NCBI GenBank assembly: GCA_037443565.1
Contig: JBBIOB010000016.1
Coordinates: forward strand, 1-56,881
DNA: 56,881 nt
Direction: 5' to 3'
DNA from: Fervidifonticultor_A sp037443565
GTDB taxonomy: Bacteria; Sysuimicrobiota; Sysuimicrobiia; Sysuimicrobiales; Humicultoraceae
Shown here one piece after another: positions 1 through 7,429 of the stretch. Every line of letters starts with the position of its first letter. Positions within the stretch are counted from its first letter, which is position 1. The translations under genes and the position numbers were made by a program. The notes beneath the pieces were generated by a model. It did not search any database, was not told the DNA's origin, and saw nothing but the letters and a program-made list of their open reading frames with translations.

Positions 1-963
1 GCTGGTCGAGCTCCTCGGGGTCCGTATCTGGATGCCACGATTGCTGGGTTGTCCCTCAAAGGGGTCGAGCATGCTCGCGGTCTGCGACCCGAGCGTGCCG
101 TCGGCGAAGATCTTGACCGGCCCGACGCGCAGGAAGGCATCGCCCAAGGTGGTGCACATCCCGCACGACGCCGCGGCCTCGATGTGCGCTTCGGGGACGC
201 ATGCGACCACGCGCAGGGTGAGCGCATCGCGGGCGCGCAGGCGCTGGAAGGTCTCGAAGGCCGCCGGGGTGTCCTCGGTGGTCCCGGTGAAGTTGTGGAC
301 CGCCGTGATGCCGAGGCGGTGGAGGCCAGCCGCGGCGGCGAGGGCGGCCTGCTCGCGCTGGTCCTGCGTGACCGGAGGGAGCGCGCGGCGCACCAGCCCT
401 GCGGCCGCCTCCTTGAGGAGCCCATCGGGCTCGCCTGCGGCATCGCGGCCGATGACGCCGCCCGGAGGATCGGGCGTGTCGCGCGTGATCCCCGCCAGGC
501 GCAGCGCCGCGGAGTTGACCCACAGCAGGTGCCCGTCCTTGCTGCTGCACGCCGCGGGCCGGTCGCCGGTGGCCGGATCAAGATCGTGGCGTGTGGGGAA
601 CCGGCCCTCGGCCCAGATGTTCTTGTCCCATCCGCTGCCCACGATCCACGGGCCGTCACGCCAGACCGCGGCGCCGGCGGCGATCGTCCGCGCCGCCTCG
701 GCAATCGAGCGCGTCTTCCGCAGTTCGATCTGGAGCAGCCCCAGGCCGTACCCGATGACGTGGATGTGCGCGTCCGTCAGGCCGGGGAAGACCGGCAGCC
801 CCAGCAGGTCGACGCGCCGGGCTCTCGGAAAGGCGGCGACCAGGTCGTCGCGGTTGCCGACGGCGATCAGGCGGCCGCCGGCGACGGCGAGGGCGTCGGC
901 GCGGACTGCGGGGTCGGCCTCGACGTGGACCTGCGCCCGCTCGTAGATCGTCACAGCCGTCAT
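1..963 (-). CDS. Amidohydrolase family 3 (YtcJ-like), C-terminus beyond window
   Basis: The minus-strand reading frame gives an amidohydrolase-superfamily N-terminal half of about 320 residues that runs off the window edge. After a short beta-sandwich segment comes FPGLTDAHIHVIGYG, with the H-x-H metal-binding pair of the superfamily (residues about 61-63), then SGWDKNIW and SKDGHLLWVNSAAL, which are typical of YtcJ-like amidohydrolase_3 proteins. Members hydrolyse amide or ester bonds in metabolites; the substrate here is unknown. The ATG overlaps the stop of the upstream endonuclease gene by 4 bp (ATGA), making it the last visible gene of the riboflavin/restriction run. The family assignment is firm, the specific function is not. 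Confidence 0.8.
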   Translation of the reverse strand, partial: MTAVTIYERAQVHVEADPAVRADALAVAGGRLIAVGNRDDLVAAFPRARRVDLLGLPVFPGLTDAHIHVIGYGLGLLQIELRKTRSIAEAARTIAAGAAVWRDGPWIVGSGWDKNIWAEGRFPTRHDLDPATGDRPAACSSKDGHLLWVNSAALRLAGITRDTPDPPGGVIGRDAAGEPDGLLKEAAAGLVRRALPPVTQDQREQAALAAAAGLHRLGITAVHNFTGTTEDTPAAFETFQRLRARDALTLRVVACVPEAHIEAAASCGMCTTLGDAFLRVGPVKIFADGTLGSQTASMLDPFEGQPSNRGIQIRTPRSSTS

Positions 964-1862
964 CGCGCGCGCACCACGAAGTCCTCCAGGGCCTGCAGGT
1001 TGTGCTCCCAGAAGATCGCAATCCTGTAGTTCTCCTGCGCGTCCTCGAGGTTCACCATTCTGAAGACACCGCCGAGAACGACCGCCGTGACGACCTGCTC
1101 CCCGTACGCGTCGTTCCACCGCCTCGCCTTGCCGCCGGTTTCTCTCACAAGGCGCTTCACGCTGTTGAGCGCACTGTTTGAGACCTTGCACTCCAACGCA
1201 AGGAGCCGTCCGTCCTGAAGCCGGATGGGGACGTCGCACTTGGTATGAGCAAGCACGGTCTCTCTGCCAAAGGTGCCCCGGGGCAGCTCATCGAGAGCGT
1301 TGATGGACTTCAGCCGCGCTTGCTGCCGAAACCCAGCATGCTGAAGGATCCCGACGACCGCCTCTTCCTGTCGTCGGCTTGCTTCCTTGCGCCGCAGCGT
1401 GCGCAGCTGTTCAGCCGCCCAAAGCCCCGCCGTCCATGAGATGGCAGTCTCACGCTCCGTGGGGGTCGGCTCTCGCCCCTCGGAGAGCCATGGATGGCGG
1501 ATGGGATCGAGTGCCGTCCTTATGACTGACGCCGCAGCCTCGAAGGCTTGGGGCGACCGCGGCGTGACTTCACCTCCAGCGAGCGTGACAAGATCATCCT
1601 CGCTGATAGGAGGCCCGGCCAGGTAGCGCGCAGCTGCGATGAGTTCAGTGTCTCCTTGAAAGGTGGCGCCGGTGAGATCTCGGAGGTCGCGTGAGGCTTC
1701 CAAGAGCCTGCGGACAACGGGCTCGTTCCTGGCAAACGCTGCCCTGTAGGACTGACTCCCGGAATGGCCGCGTTCCTCGACGAACGCAACCAGGGCGGCG
1801 AGGCGGTCCGCCTCCAACTCCTCGTCCGTCCACCTTCGTGGTTCAAGCCGGCGAGAGGTCAT
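960..1862 (-). CDS. Type II restriction endonuclease, XamI-like (putative)
   Basis: This 300-residue protein has a PD-(D/E)xK-like catalytic core: Asp210 in KCDVPIRL, then Glu224-x-Lys226 in LALECKVSNS, followed by a helical Lys/Arg-rich segment. It lies directly downstream of, and overlaps by 20 bp, an N6-adenine methyltransferase gene, as expected for a type II restriction-modification pair. The overall look (helical N-terminus, C-terminal nuclease fold) resembles the XamI endonuclease family (Pfam RE_XamI), whose founder cuts GTCGAC; that name comes from memory of the family, so the cut site here is inference. Codon use looks less GC-rich than in the rib genes, suggesting acquisition. Confidence 0.62.
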   Translation of the reverse strand: MTSRRLEPRRWTDEELEADRLAALVAFVEERGHSGSQSYRAAFARNEPVVRRLLEASRDLRDLTGATFQGDTELIAAARYLAGPPISEDDLVTLAGGEVTPRSPQAFEAAASVIRTALDPIRHPWLSEGREPTPTERETAISWTAGLWAAEQLRTLRRKEASRRQEEAVVGILQHAGFRQQARLKSINALDELPRGTFGRETVLAHTKCDVPIRLQDGRLLALECKVSNSALNSVKRLVRETGGKARRWNDAYGEQVVTAVVLGGVFRMVNLEDAQENYRIAIFWEHNLQALEDFVVRAR

Positions 1863-3474
1863 GCTCGCGGCCCAGGAGCTCCAGCCGGTCGGGACGGGGC
1901 ACTAGGAGCGCCTCCATCTCTCGAGGCTCGAACTTCTCCAACCCTCCCTGATAGGTCCTTCCTGCGCCCAAGAACGTCTTTCTGTTGGTGTTGAGGTAGC
2001 GCACAAGCCCCGCCAGCTGCGCCTGGTTCATGGGTAGCCGAGGGAAGATTCCGTGCAGTACGTTGAGAATCGCCAGATGATCGGGGTTGAGCGCGAAGGC
2101 CGGCCCCTGCCGCGTCATGTACGTGGCAACGATCGGAGGCGTCTTGACGGCAAGATACCACCATGGCCTCCGTTGCCGACAGAGATAGCGCTCCGCAGTG
2201 CCGTTCTCCTCTCCCGTGAGCAGGTAGGCGCGGAGGGGCGCGTGTTCAAGGACTTCGAGATCGATGTCCCGAGGGGGCACAAGGAGCACCCGTCGGGCTG
2301 ACTTCCGGAGAACGACCCCGGGAGCCGAGAGCACGTCTTTGGCGTCATCCAGCACGGGGATGACGTAGTCGGCAAGTCGCAGCGCCGACGCCCGCTCCGG
2401 CGTCAGCACGAAGAAGCCGTTCGCTCCTGTGGCGATCCCTCGACTGACCCGTGCAATCTCGCCGAGCGGAATGAGATCCCCCCGAGCATGGCTGGCCCTG
2501 CGCGACTGGAAGAGCGGACTCCATCGCGACGATTCTACAAAGTGATCGCGGCTCGTGGGTCTGCCGCCCGTGAGGTCTTCCAGGGAACTGATCGATATCA
2601 CATGGTGCAGGCGGAGCGATGCCGGTGGGGCCCCGACTTCAAAGCACGTAATAACCGCCGTCGTCATTGCATCGTGGAACGCCAAACGGGCGCGATCGAG
2701 CAGATGCAGGCTGATAGCCCCCATACCATTGAGCAGGGCGTCTCGCAACACTGCGCCATACCCGACATCGAGCCACTCTGCGCTGGTAATGAAACACCCG
2801 ACATCGGCGCGACGGGCGTGCGCGAGCGTCGCGAGGAAGAAGTGCACCTGCAACCCGGCCAGCCCCGAGATCGAGAGTCCCAACCGCGCCGCAGCGCTCT
2901 TGGCCCAGGCCTTCTGCTCCGCCGGCAACGCATGATGCCGGACGTACGGGGGATTCCCCACAAACGCCGTTCGTCCACGGATCGGCGTCAGCGCCAGAGT
3001 CGTGTAGTTGGCGTTCACGACACGAGCCCGTCGCGCCCGCAGCGTTCGAAGCGTGGCCCGGGCGGCGAGGGTGGCCAGGGGGTCCAGATCAACGGCGACG
3101 ACACTGAGGGTCGGGTCGGTTCTGGCCACCTCAGCAGCAAACCTTCCGCTGCCGCAGCCCGGGTCTACGACTCGATCCGGACGCTGCGCGAGGATCCAGA
3201 CCACCATGGCACTGACAATGCTCGGAGGGGTGTAGAACACCCCTCGGCGGCGTCGGTCGCGGATAGGCGTCAGGGCACAGATGGCGTCGCCGAGTGGGTC
3301 CAATCCCGCCCGGATCTGGCTCTCCAGGACCTCCGCCGATCCAATCCGGACGTTGCCGGATCGCTCCAGGAGGGCCTGCTCTGCGCCTGACAGTGGTCCC
3401 CCAAACGCAGGGCCCCCCAACGCCCTACAGGCGGCAACGACATGCTCAGGAGATGCCAGCCACATACCGATCAT
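1843..3474 (-). CDS. Class I N6-adenine DNA methyltransferase of an R-M system
   Basis: A 543-residue methyltransferase. The segment RGVFYTPPSIV (78-88) precedes the SAM-binding motif I DPGCGSGRF (104-112), and an acidic VAVDLDPLA follows. The catalytic motif IV is NPPY (174-177), diagnostic of exocyclic amino (adenine) methylation. The remaining 330 residues form a long C-terminal target-recognition region, as in TaqI/Eco57I-type gamma-class enzymes. It should protect the host from the overlapping endonuclease gene. The start codon overlaps the ribH stop (ATGA at 3471-3474), so the gene is fused transcriptionally to the riboflavin operon, an unusual address for an R-M methylase. Confidence 0.88.
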   Translation of the reverse strand: MIGMWLASPEHVVAACRALGGPAFGGPLSGAEQALLERSGNVRIGSAEVLESQIRAGLDPLGDAICALTPIRDRRRRGVFYTPPSIVSAMVVWILAQRPDRVVDPGCGSGRFAAEVARTDPTLSVVAVDLDPLATLAARATLRTLRARRARVVNANYTTLALTPIRGRTAFVGNPPYVRHHALPAEQKAWAKSAAARLGLSISGLAGLQVHFFLATLAHARRADVGCFITSAEWLDVGYGAVLRDALLNGMGAISLHLLDRARLAFHDAMTTAVITCFEVGAPPASLRLHHVISISSLEDLTGGRPTSRDHFVESSRWSPLFQSRRASHARGDLIPLGEIARVSRGIATGANGFFVLTPERASALRLADYVIPVLDDAKDVLSAPGVVLRKSARRVLLVPPRDIDLEVLEHAPLRAYLLTGEENGTAERYLCRQRRPWWYLAVKTPPIVATYMTRQGPAFALNPDHLAILNVLHGIFPRLPMNQAQLAGLVRYLNTNRKTFLGAGRTYQGGLEKFEPREMEALLVPRPDRLELLGREHDLSPA

Positions 3475-4019
3475 TTGTTCGATATTCCCCGGTGGCTTTC
3501 CTTTCTAGCCTGCTTCGAGAGCGCCCGCATCAGCGTCGCCATCTGCACCGCGGCGTGGGCCGCGTCCTCGCCCCGGTTGACCTTCTCGCCCGCCCGCGCC
3601 GCCGCGTGCGTGGGATCGAAGACCGCCAGCACCTCGTTGATCACCGGGACGCCGGTCTCCAGCGCCACCGCGGCCATGCCGGCGGCGGCCTGTTCCGCCA
3701 CGAGGTCGAAGTGCAGCGTCTCGCCCTTGATCACGCACCCCAGGCAGATGACGGCGCCGTAGCGCCCCGTCTGCGCGAACCGGCGCGCAACCAGCGGAAT
3801 CTCGAGCGCGCCCGGCACCCACGCGACGTCGACCCGGGCGGCGCCGGCCCGGGCGAGAACGGCCTGGGCGCCTTCGAGCAGGCGCCCGGTGATGTACTCG
3901 TTGTACCGGCTGACGACGATCGCAAACGCCAGTCCCGACGCGTCGTCCGATCCGGTGTAGACGGTGCCGGTGCTCTCCTGCTGATGCTCGGGTGTCTCTG
4001 CCGTCACGTGTGGCCTCAC
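3471..4019 (-). CDS. ribH: 6,7-dimethyl-8-ribityllumazine synthase (RibH)
   Basis: RibH condenses 5-amino-6-ribitylaminouracil with 3,4-dihydroxy-2-butanone 4-phosphate, the penultimate step of riboflavin synthesis. Family signatures are clear: SRYNEYITGRLLEGA, VPGALEIP, and GCVIKGETLHFDLV with the catalytic-region His. NRGEDAAHAAVQM matches the usual N-K-G-x-EAA-x-A helix. It is 182 residues, slightly longer than usual because of an N-terminal extension of about 25 residues. The GTG start overlaps the ribBA stop (GTGA), and the stop overlaps the methyltransferase start. It is fourth gene of the riboswitch-controlled operon. Confidence 0.95.
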   Translation of the reverse strand: MRPHVTAETPEHQQESTGTVYTGSDDASGLAFAIVVSRYNEYITGRLLEGAQAVLARAGAARVDVAWVPGALEIPLVARRFAQTGRYGAVICLGCVIKGETLHFDLVAEQAAAGMAAVALETGVPVINEVLAVFDPTHAAARAGEKVNRGEDAAHAAVQMATLMRALSKQARKESHRGISNK

Positions 4020-5278
4020 TCCAGATTCAGCAGGTGGCCCAGGCGGTGGCGCTTGGTCTTGAGGTACCGGTAGTTCTCGCTGTTGGGCGCGATCTCGATC
4101 GGGACCCGCTCGACCACCTCCAGGCCGTAGCCTTCAAGCCCCGCGCGCTTCTGCGGGTTGTTGGTCAGCAGCCGGACCTGGCGGAGGCCCAGGTCCGAGA
4201 GGATCTGCGCGCCGATCCCATAGTCGCGGGGATCGGGCGGAAAGCCGAGCAGCTCGTTGGCCTCCACCGTATCACTCCCGCGGTCCTGCAGCGCGTACGC
4301 CCTGATCTTGTTGGTCAGCCCGATGCCCCGGCCTTCCTGGCGGATGTAGACGATTACCCCGCGGCCTTCCTCTGCGATGACACGCATCGCGGTCCGCAGC
4401 TGCTCGCCGCAGTCGCACCGCAGCGACCCGAAGGCCTCGCCGGTCAGACACTCGGAGTGCATGCGCACGAGCACCGGCGCGCCGTCATCGACCGCGCCCC
4501 GCACGAGCGCCAAGTGGTCGGACCCATCGAGCGTGTTCTCGTAGACGACTGCCGTGAACTCGCCGTAGGCGGTCGGCAGCCGGGTCTGCCCCTCGCGCCG
4601 GATGAACCGGTCGTGGCGCAGGCGGTGGCGGATGAGGTCCCGCACCGCCAGGATCCTGAGCCCGCACTCGGCCGCGAACCGGCTGAGGTCGGGCAGCCGG
4701 GCCATCGTGCCGTCCTCGTGCACGATCTCGCAGACCACCCCGGCGGGCCGCAGGCCGGCCAGCCGGCACAGGTCGATGATGGCCTCGGTGTGCCCGGCCC
4801 GGCGCAGCACCCCACCGGGCGCCGCGCGCAGCGGGAAGACGTGTCCGGGCCGCGCCAGGTCGTCGGGCTGCGTGGCCGGATCGGCCAGCAGCCGGAGCGT
4901 GAGCGCCCGGTCGTAGGCCGAGGTCCCGGTCCCGCCGCGGCGCGCGTCCACCGAGACCGTGAACGCGGTGCCGTGGCGCGAAGTGTTGCGCGTCACCATC
5001 ACCGGCAGGTCGAGCTCCTCGCACCGCTCGGGCAGCAGCGGGGCACAGACCAGGCCGCGGCCGCGCGTCATCATGAAGTTGACGGCCTCGGGCGTGGCGT
5101 GCTCGGCGGCCATGACCAGGTCGCCTTCGTTCTCGCGGTCCTCATCGTCGACGACGATGAGCATCCGCCCGGCGCGGAGGTCCTGCGCGGCTTCCTCCAC
5201 CGTGGCGAAGGCGAGGGAGGGGACCGCGCCGGTCGTCGCCGCGACAGCGGCGGTCTCTGGCATGACGGCGTCCGTCAT
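4016..5278 (-). CDS. ribBA: Bifunctional DHBP synthase / GTP cyclohydrolase II (RibBA)
   Basis: A 420-residue fusion supplying both riboflavin precursors. The N-terminal half is 3,4-dihydroxy-2-butanone 4-phosphate synthase, with the acidic loop DDEDRENEGDL and SRHGTAFTVSVDA. The C-terminal half is GTP cyclohydrolase II, with the zinc site HSECLTGEAFGSLRCDCGEQL (three cysteines), IRQEGRGIGL and LTNNPQKRAGL. The chosen ATG (5276-5278) overlaps the ribE stop as ATGA. The same frame stays open upstream through ribE, but that extension has no family similarity and is an antisense-like shadow. All key residues appear intact. Confidence 0.95.
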   Translation of the reverse strand: MTDAVMPETAAVAATTGAVPSLAFATVEEAAQDLRAGRMLIVVDDEDRENEGDLVMAAEHATPEAVNFMMTRGRGLVCAPLLPERCEELDLPVMVTRNTSRHGTAFTVSVDARRGGTGTSAYDRALTLRLLADPATQPDDLARPGHVFPLRAAPGGVLRRAGHTEAIIDLCRLAGLRPAGVVCEIVHEDGTMARLPDLSRFAAECGLRILAVRDLIRHRLRHDRFIRREGQTRLPTAYGEFTAVVYENTLDGSDHLALVRGAVDDGAPVLVRMHSECLTGEAFGSLRCDCGEQLRTAMRVIAEEGRGVIVYIRQEGRGIGLTNKIRAYALQDRGSDTVEANELLGFPPDPRDYGIGAQILSDLGLRQVRLLTNNPQKRAGLEGYGLEVVERVPIEIAPNSENYRYLKTKRHRLGHLLNLE

Positions 5279-5877
5279 CGTCCCTTCACCCCTTCGAGTA
5301 GCCGCTCGACGTACTTGGCCAGGATGTCCACCTCGAGGTTCACGGCCACGCCGGCGCCCTTGCGCCCCAGTGTCGTCACCGCGAGCGTGTGGGGAATCAG
5401 GGCGACCGCAAAGCGCCCGCCGTCCGTGACCTTCGCAACGGTCAGGCTGATGCCGTCCACGGCGACCGACCCCTTTTCCGCGATGTACGGCGCCAGCGCC
5501 GCGGGCGCGTCGATCTCCATCCAGATGCCGTCGCCCTCGCGGGTCACCGCGGCGATGGTCCCCACGCCGTCCACGTGCCCCTGCACGATATGCCCGCCCA
5601 GCCGCTGGTCGAGCCGCAGCGGCCGCTCCAGGTTGACCGGATCCCCGGGCGCAAGGTCTCCCAGCGTGGTGCGCCGCAGCGTCTCCGCGGCGAGATCCGC
5701 CGCGAACTCGCCCGGCGCGAAGTCCACCATGGTCAGGCACACGCCGCTCACGGCGATGCTCTCGCCGACGCGCGCGTCTTCGATCAGCGCGCCTGCGCGG
5801 ACGCGCAGGCGCGCGCCGTCGGGTTGCGCCTCGATCGCCGTCACGGTCCCCATCTCCTCGATGATGCCGGTGAACAT
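5275..5877 (-). CDS. ribE: Riboflavin synthase alpha subunit (RibE)
   Basis: Catalyses dismutation of two 6,7-dimethyl-8-ribityllumazines to riboflavin. It shows the invariant N-terminus MFTGIIEEMGTV and two tandem lumazine-binding repeats, the second beginning near LRLDQRLGGHIVQGHVDGVG, for a normal length of about 200 residues. The start at 5877 is preferred because family members begin MFTGII and an AGGAGG (5882-5887) lies 4 nt upstream; an ATG at 5880 and a GTG at 5895 that overlaps the ribD stop are in the same frame. It is second gene of the operon. Confidence 0.94.
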   Translation of the reverse strand: MFTGIIEEMGTVTAIEAQPDGARLRVRAGALIEDARVGESIAVSGVCLTMVDFAPGEFAADLAAETLRRTTLGDLAPGDPVNLERPLRLDQRLGGHIVQGHVDGVGTIAAVTREGDGIWMEIDAPAALAPYIAEKGSVAVDGISLTVAKVTDGGRFAVALIPHTLAVTTLGRKGAGVAVNLEVDILAKYVERLLEGVKGR

Positions 5878-5891
5878 CATGCCTCCTGATG

Positions 5892-7073
5892 TCACGCCTG
5901 CTCCCAGTAGGGAGCAGGCGCCAGATATCCTTCAATGACGGTGTCTTCACCCAGCCGCCGCACGTTCACATCGCGCAGATCCATCGGCCCGGCCACGCCC
6001 GCGCCCTCCACAGGGGAGGGCGCACCCAACCCCCCGATTACCCTGGGCGCCACGATCGCGATGACCTTGTCCGCGATCCCCAACGCGAGCACCGACGCGG
6101 CCACCTCGGCCCCGCCCTCTACCAGCACACTCAGCACGCCGCGGCCGCCCAGCATCGCCGCAAGTGCCCGCAGGTCCACGCGGCCGTCGGCCTGCTCCAA
6201 GACGACCACCTCGACACCTGCCCGGCGCATCGCCTCGACGCGATCCTCCGGGGCCGCCCGGGTCGTCGCGATGAGGGTGGGCACTTCCCGGGCGCCGGTC
6301 ACCACGCGGGCCGCAGGCGGCGTCCGCAGGCGCGAATCGACGATGACGCGGAGCGGATGGCGGGGGACGGGCACAGTACCGGCCGGGAGGCGGCACGTGA
6401 GCAGCGGATCGTCGGCCAGCACGGTCCCCACCCCGACCAACGCCGCATCGTAGACGTTGCGCAGCCCGTGCACGTACTGCCGGGCGGCCTCGCCCGTGAT
6501 CGAGGTCGGACTCCCGCGCCGGACCGCGATCCTGCCGTCGAGGCTCATCGCCCACTTGAGGGCTACGAAGGGCAGAGCGGTCCGCCGGTGCTTGATGAAG
6601 AACTCGTTGAGCCGCCGCGCCTGCGCTTCGAGCAGGCCGACCTCCACCTCGATGCCCGCCTCACGCAACCGCGCAATCCCCCGGCCGTCGACCTGGTGAT
6701 CGGGGTCCTGCATCGCCACGACCACGCGCCGCACCCCGGCGGCGATCAGCGCATCGGTGCAGGGCCCGGTGCGGCCGGTGTGGTCGCAGGGCTCGAGGGT
6801 GACGTACATCGTGGCCCCCCGCGCGCGCGCGCCCGCCTCGCGCAGGGCCAGCACCTCGGCATGGGGCTCGCCGGCCCTTGCATGGAAGCCGCGGCCGACG
6901 ACCCGCCCATCCGCAACGATCACCGCCCCCACCAGCGGATTGGGACTGGTGCGGCCCGCGGCGCGCTGCGCGAGCGCGAGCGCTTCGTCCATCATCGCGG
7001 TATCGGTATCCGCGGGACCGGTGTCGGTGGCGATGGCATCGGCCGTCATGGGCAACACGAACGCCCGGAGCAT
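5892..7073 (-). CDS. ribD: Riboflavin deaminase/reductase (RibD)
   Basis: Bifunctional enzyme that deaminates 2,5-diamino-6-ribosylamino-pyrimidinone phosphate and then reduces the ribose. The N-terminal deaminase carries the zinc motif HAEVLAL and PCDHTGRTGPC. The C-terminal RibD reductase domain starts at ALKWAMSLDGRIA and contains VGVGTVLADDPLLTCR and SVLVEGGAEVAASVL. The start ATG at 7073 lies 3 nt after GGAGGT and gives 393 residues; an internal ATG at 7049 is possible. It is first gene of the operon and the direct target of the leader described below. Confidence 0.93.
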   Translation of the reverse strand: MLRAFVLPMTADAIATDTGPADTDTAMMDEALALAQRAAGRTSPNPLVGAVIVADGRVVGRGFHARAGEPHAEVLALREAGARARGATMYVTLEPCDHTGRTGPCTDALIAAGVRRVVVAMQDPDHQVDGRGIARLREAGIEVEVGLLEAQARRLNEFFIKHRRTALPFVALKWAMSLDGRIAVRRGSPTSITGEAARQYVHGLRNVYDAALVGVGTVLADDPLLTCRLPAGTVPVPRHPLRVIVDSRLRTPPAARVVTGAREVPTLIATTRAAPEDRVEAMRRAGVEVVVLEQADGRVDLRALAAMLGGRGVLSVLVEGGAEVAASVLALGIADKVIAIVAPRVIGGLGAPSPVEGAGVAGPMDLRDVNVRRLGEDTVIEGYLAPAPYWEQA

Positions 7074-7076
7074 TTG

Positions 7077-7145
7077 ACCTCCGGGCGTGTGCATCATGGA
7101 AGCGAAGAGCCGGCCGGCTGTCGGCTACATGGACGACACGCCCGG
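7077..7145 (-). promoter_or_regulatory. ribD Shine-Dalgarno with a complementary upstream arm
   Basis: On the minus strand, CCGGGCGTGT (7136-7145) is an exact 10-nt complement of ACACGCCCGG (7081-7090). The downstream arm runs directly into and includes the first two G of the ribD GGAGGT (7077-7082). Folding it would hide the ribosome site just downstream of the FMN aptamer, so it is a candidate sequestrator for translational control. No run of U that would make an intrinsic terminator is visible between aptamer and start codon. The pairing is seen in the sequence; the regulatory role is inferred. Confidence 0.5.
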
Positions 7146-7170
7146 CGAGGGTCTCCTGGCCCCAGACGCG

Positions 7171-7313
7171 ACCTTCTCCCATCCGGACTATACCGTCGGC
7201 TCCGGAGTTGCACCGGATCCTGCCCCCGCCGCTTGCGCGACGCGGGCTCGCGGGCTCTACCGCCGATCGGGAATTGCCGGCGCGTCGCGCCGGCTCACCC
7301 TGCCCCGAAGGTC
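7171..7313 (-). promoter_or_regulatory. FMN riboswitch (RFN element)
   Basis: The minus strand carries the RFN conserved blocks in order: ACCTTCGGGGCAGGGTGA, AATTCCCGATCGGCGGT, AGAGCCCGCGAGCC, GGATCCGGTGCAACTCCGGA, GCCGACGGTATAGTCCGG and ATGGGAGAAGGT. The P1 ends CCTTC/GAAGG pair. The aptamer binds FMN and represses the rib operon when FMN is plentiful. An additional perfect inverted repeat (7276-7294) is inserted in the P2 loop region between GGGTGA and AATTCCC, while the variable stem after GGCGGT is nearly absent. It sits about 100 nt upstream of ribD. Confidence 0.95.
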
Positions 7314-7339
7314 AGATATGCGGTTGGCGTCCACGTCCG

Positions 7340-7368
7340 AGTCTAGCACCGGGTCCTAGGGACGACAA
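7340..7368 (-). promoter_or_regulatory. Putative sigma-70-type promoter for the rib operon
   Basis: On the minus strand TTGTCG (7363-7368) is separated by 17 bp from TAGACT (7340-7345), matching 4 of 6 bases in each hexamer. Transcription would begin near 7333, about 20 nt before the aptamer. It is the only such pair seen just upstream of the riboswitch. Confidence 0.45.
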
Positions 7369-7429
7369 GTCGGTCCTGGACAGTATCTTCGGGCCTTGGG
7401 ACAATCAGGAGCGTCGGGCCAGGAGACAC

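Noticed and set aside
4016..5950. A 644-codon minus-strand frame that could be read as a ribE-ribBA fusion
   Set aside because: Its first 220 codons are an out-of-frame reading of ribE made of Arg/Gly/Ala repeats; the real ribBA start at 5278 makes an ATGA overlap.
5889..7346. Long plus-strand open frame of 485 codons opposite ribD
   Set aside because: It is antisense to a clear ribD gene, has low-complexity Arg/His/Gly/Pro-rich composition and no recognisable motif; typical of GC-rich shadow frames.
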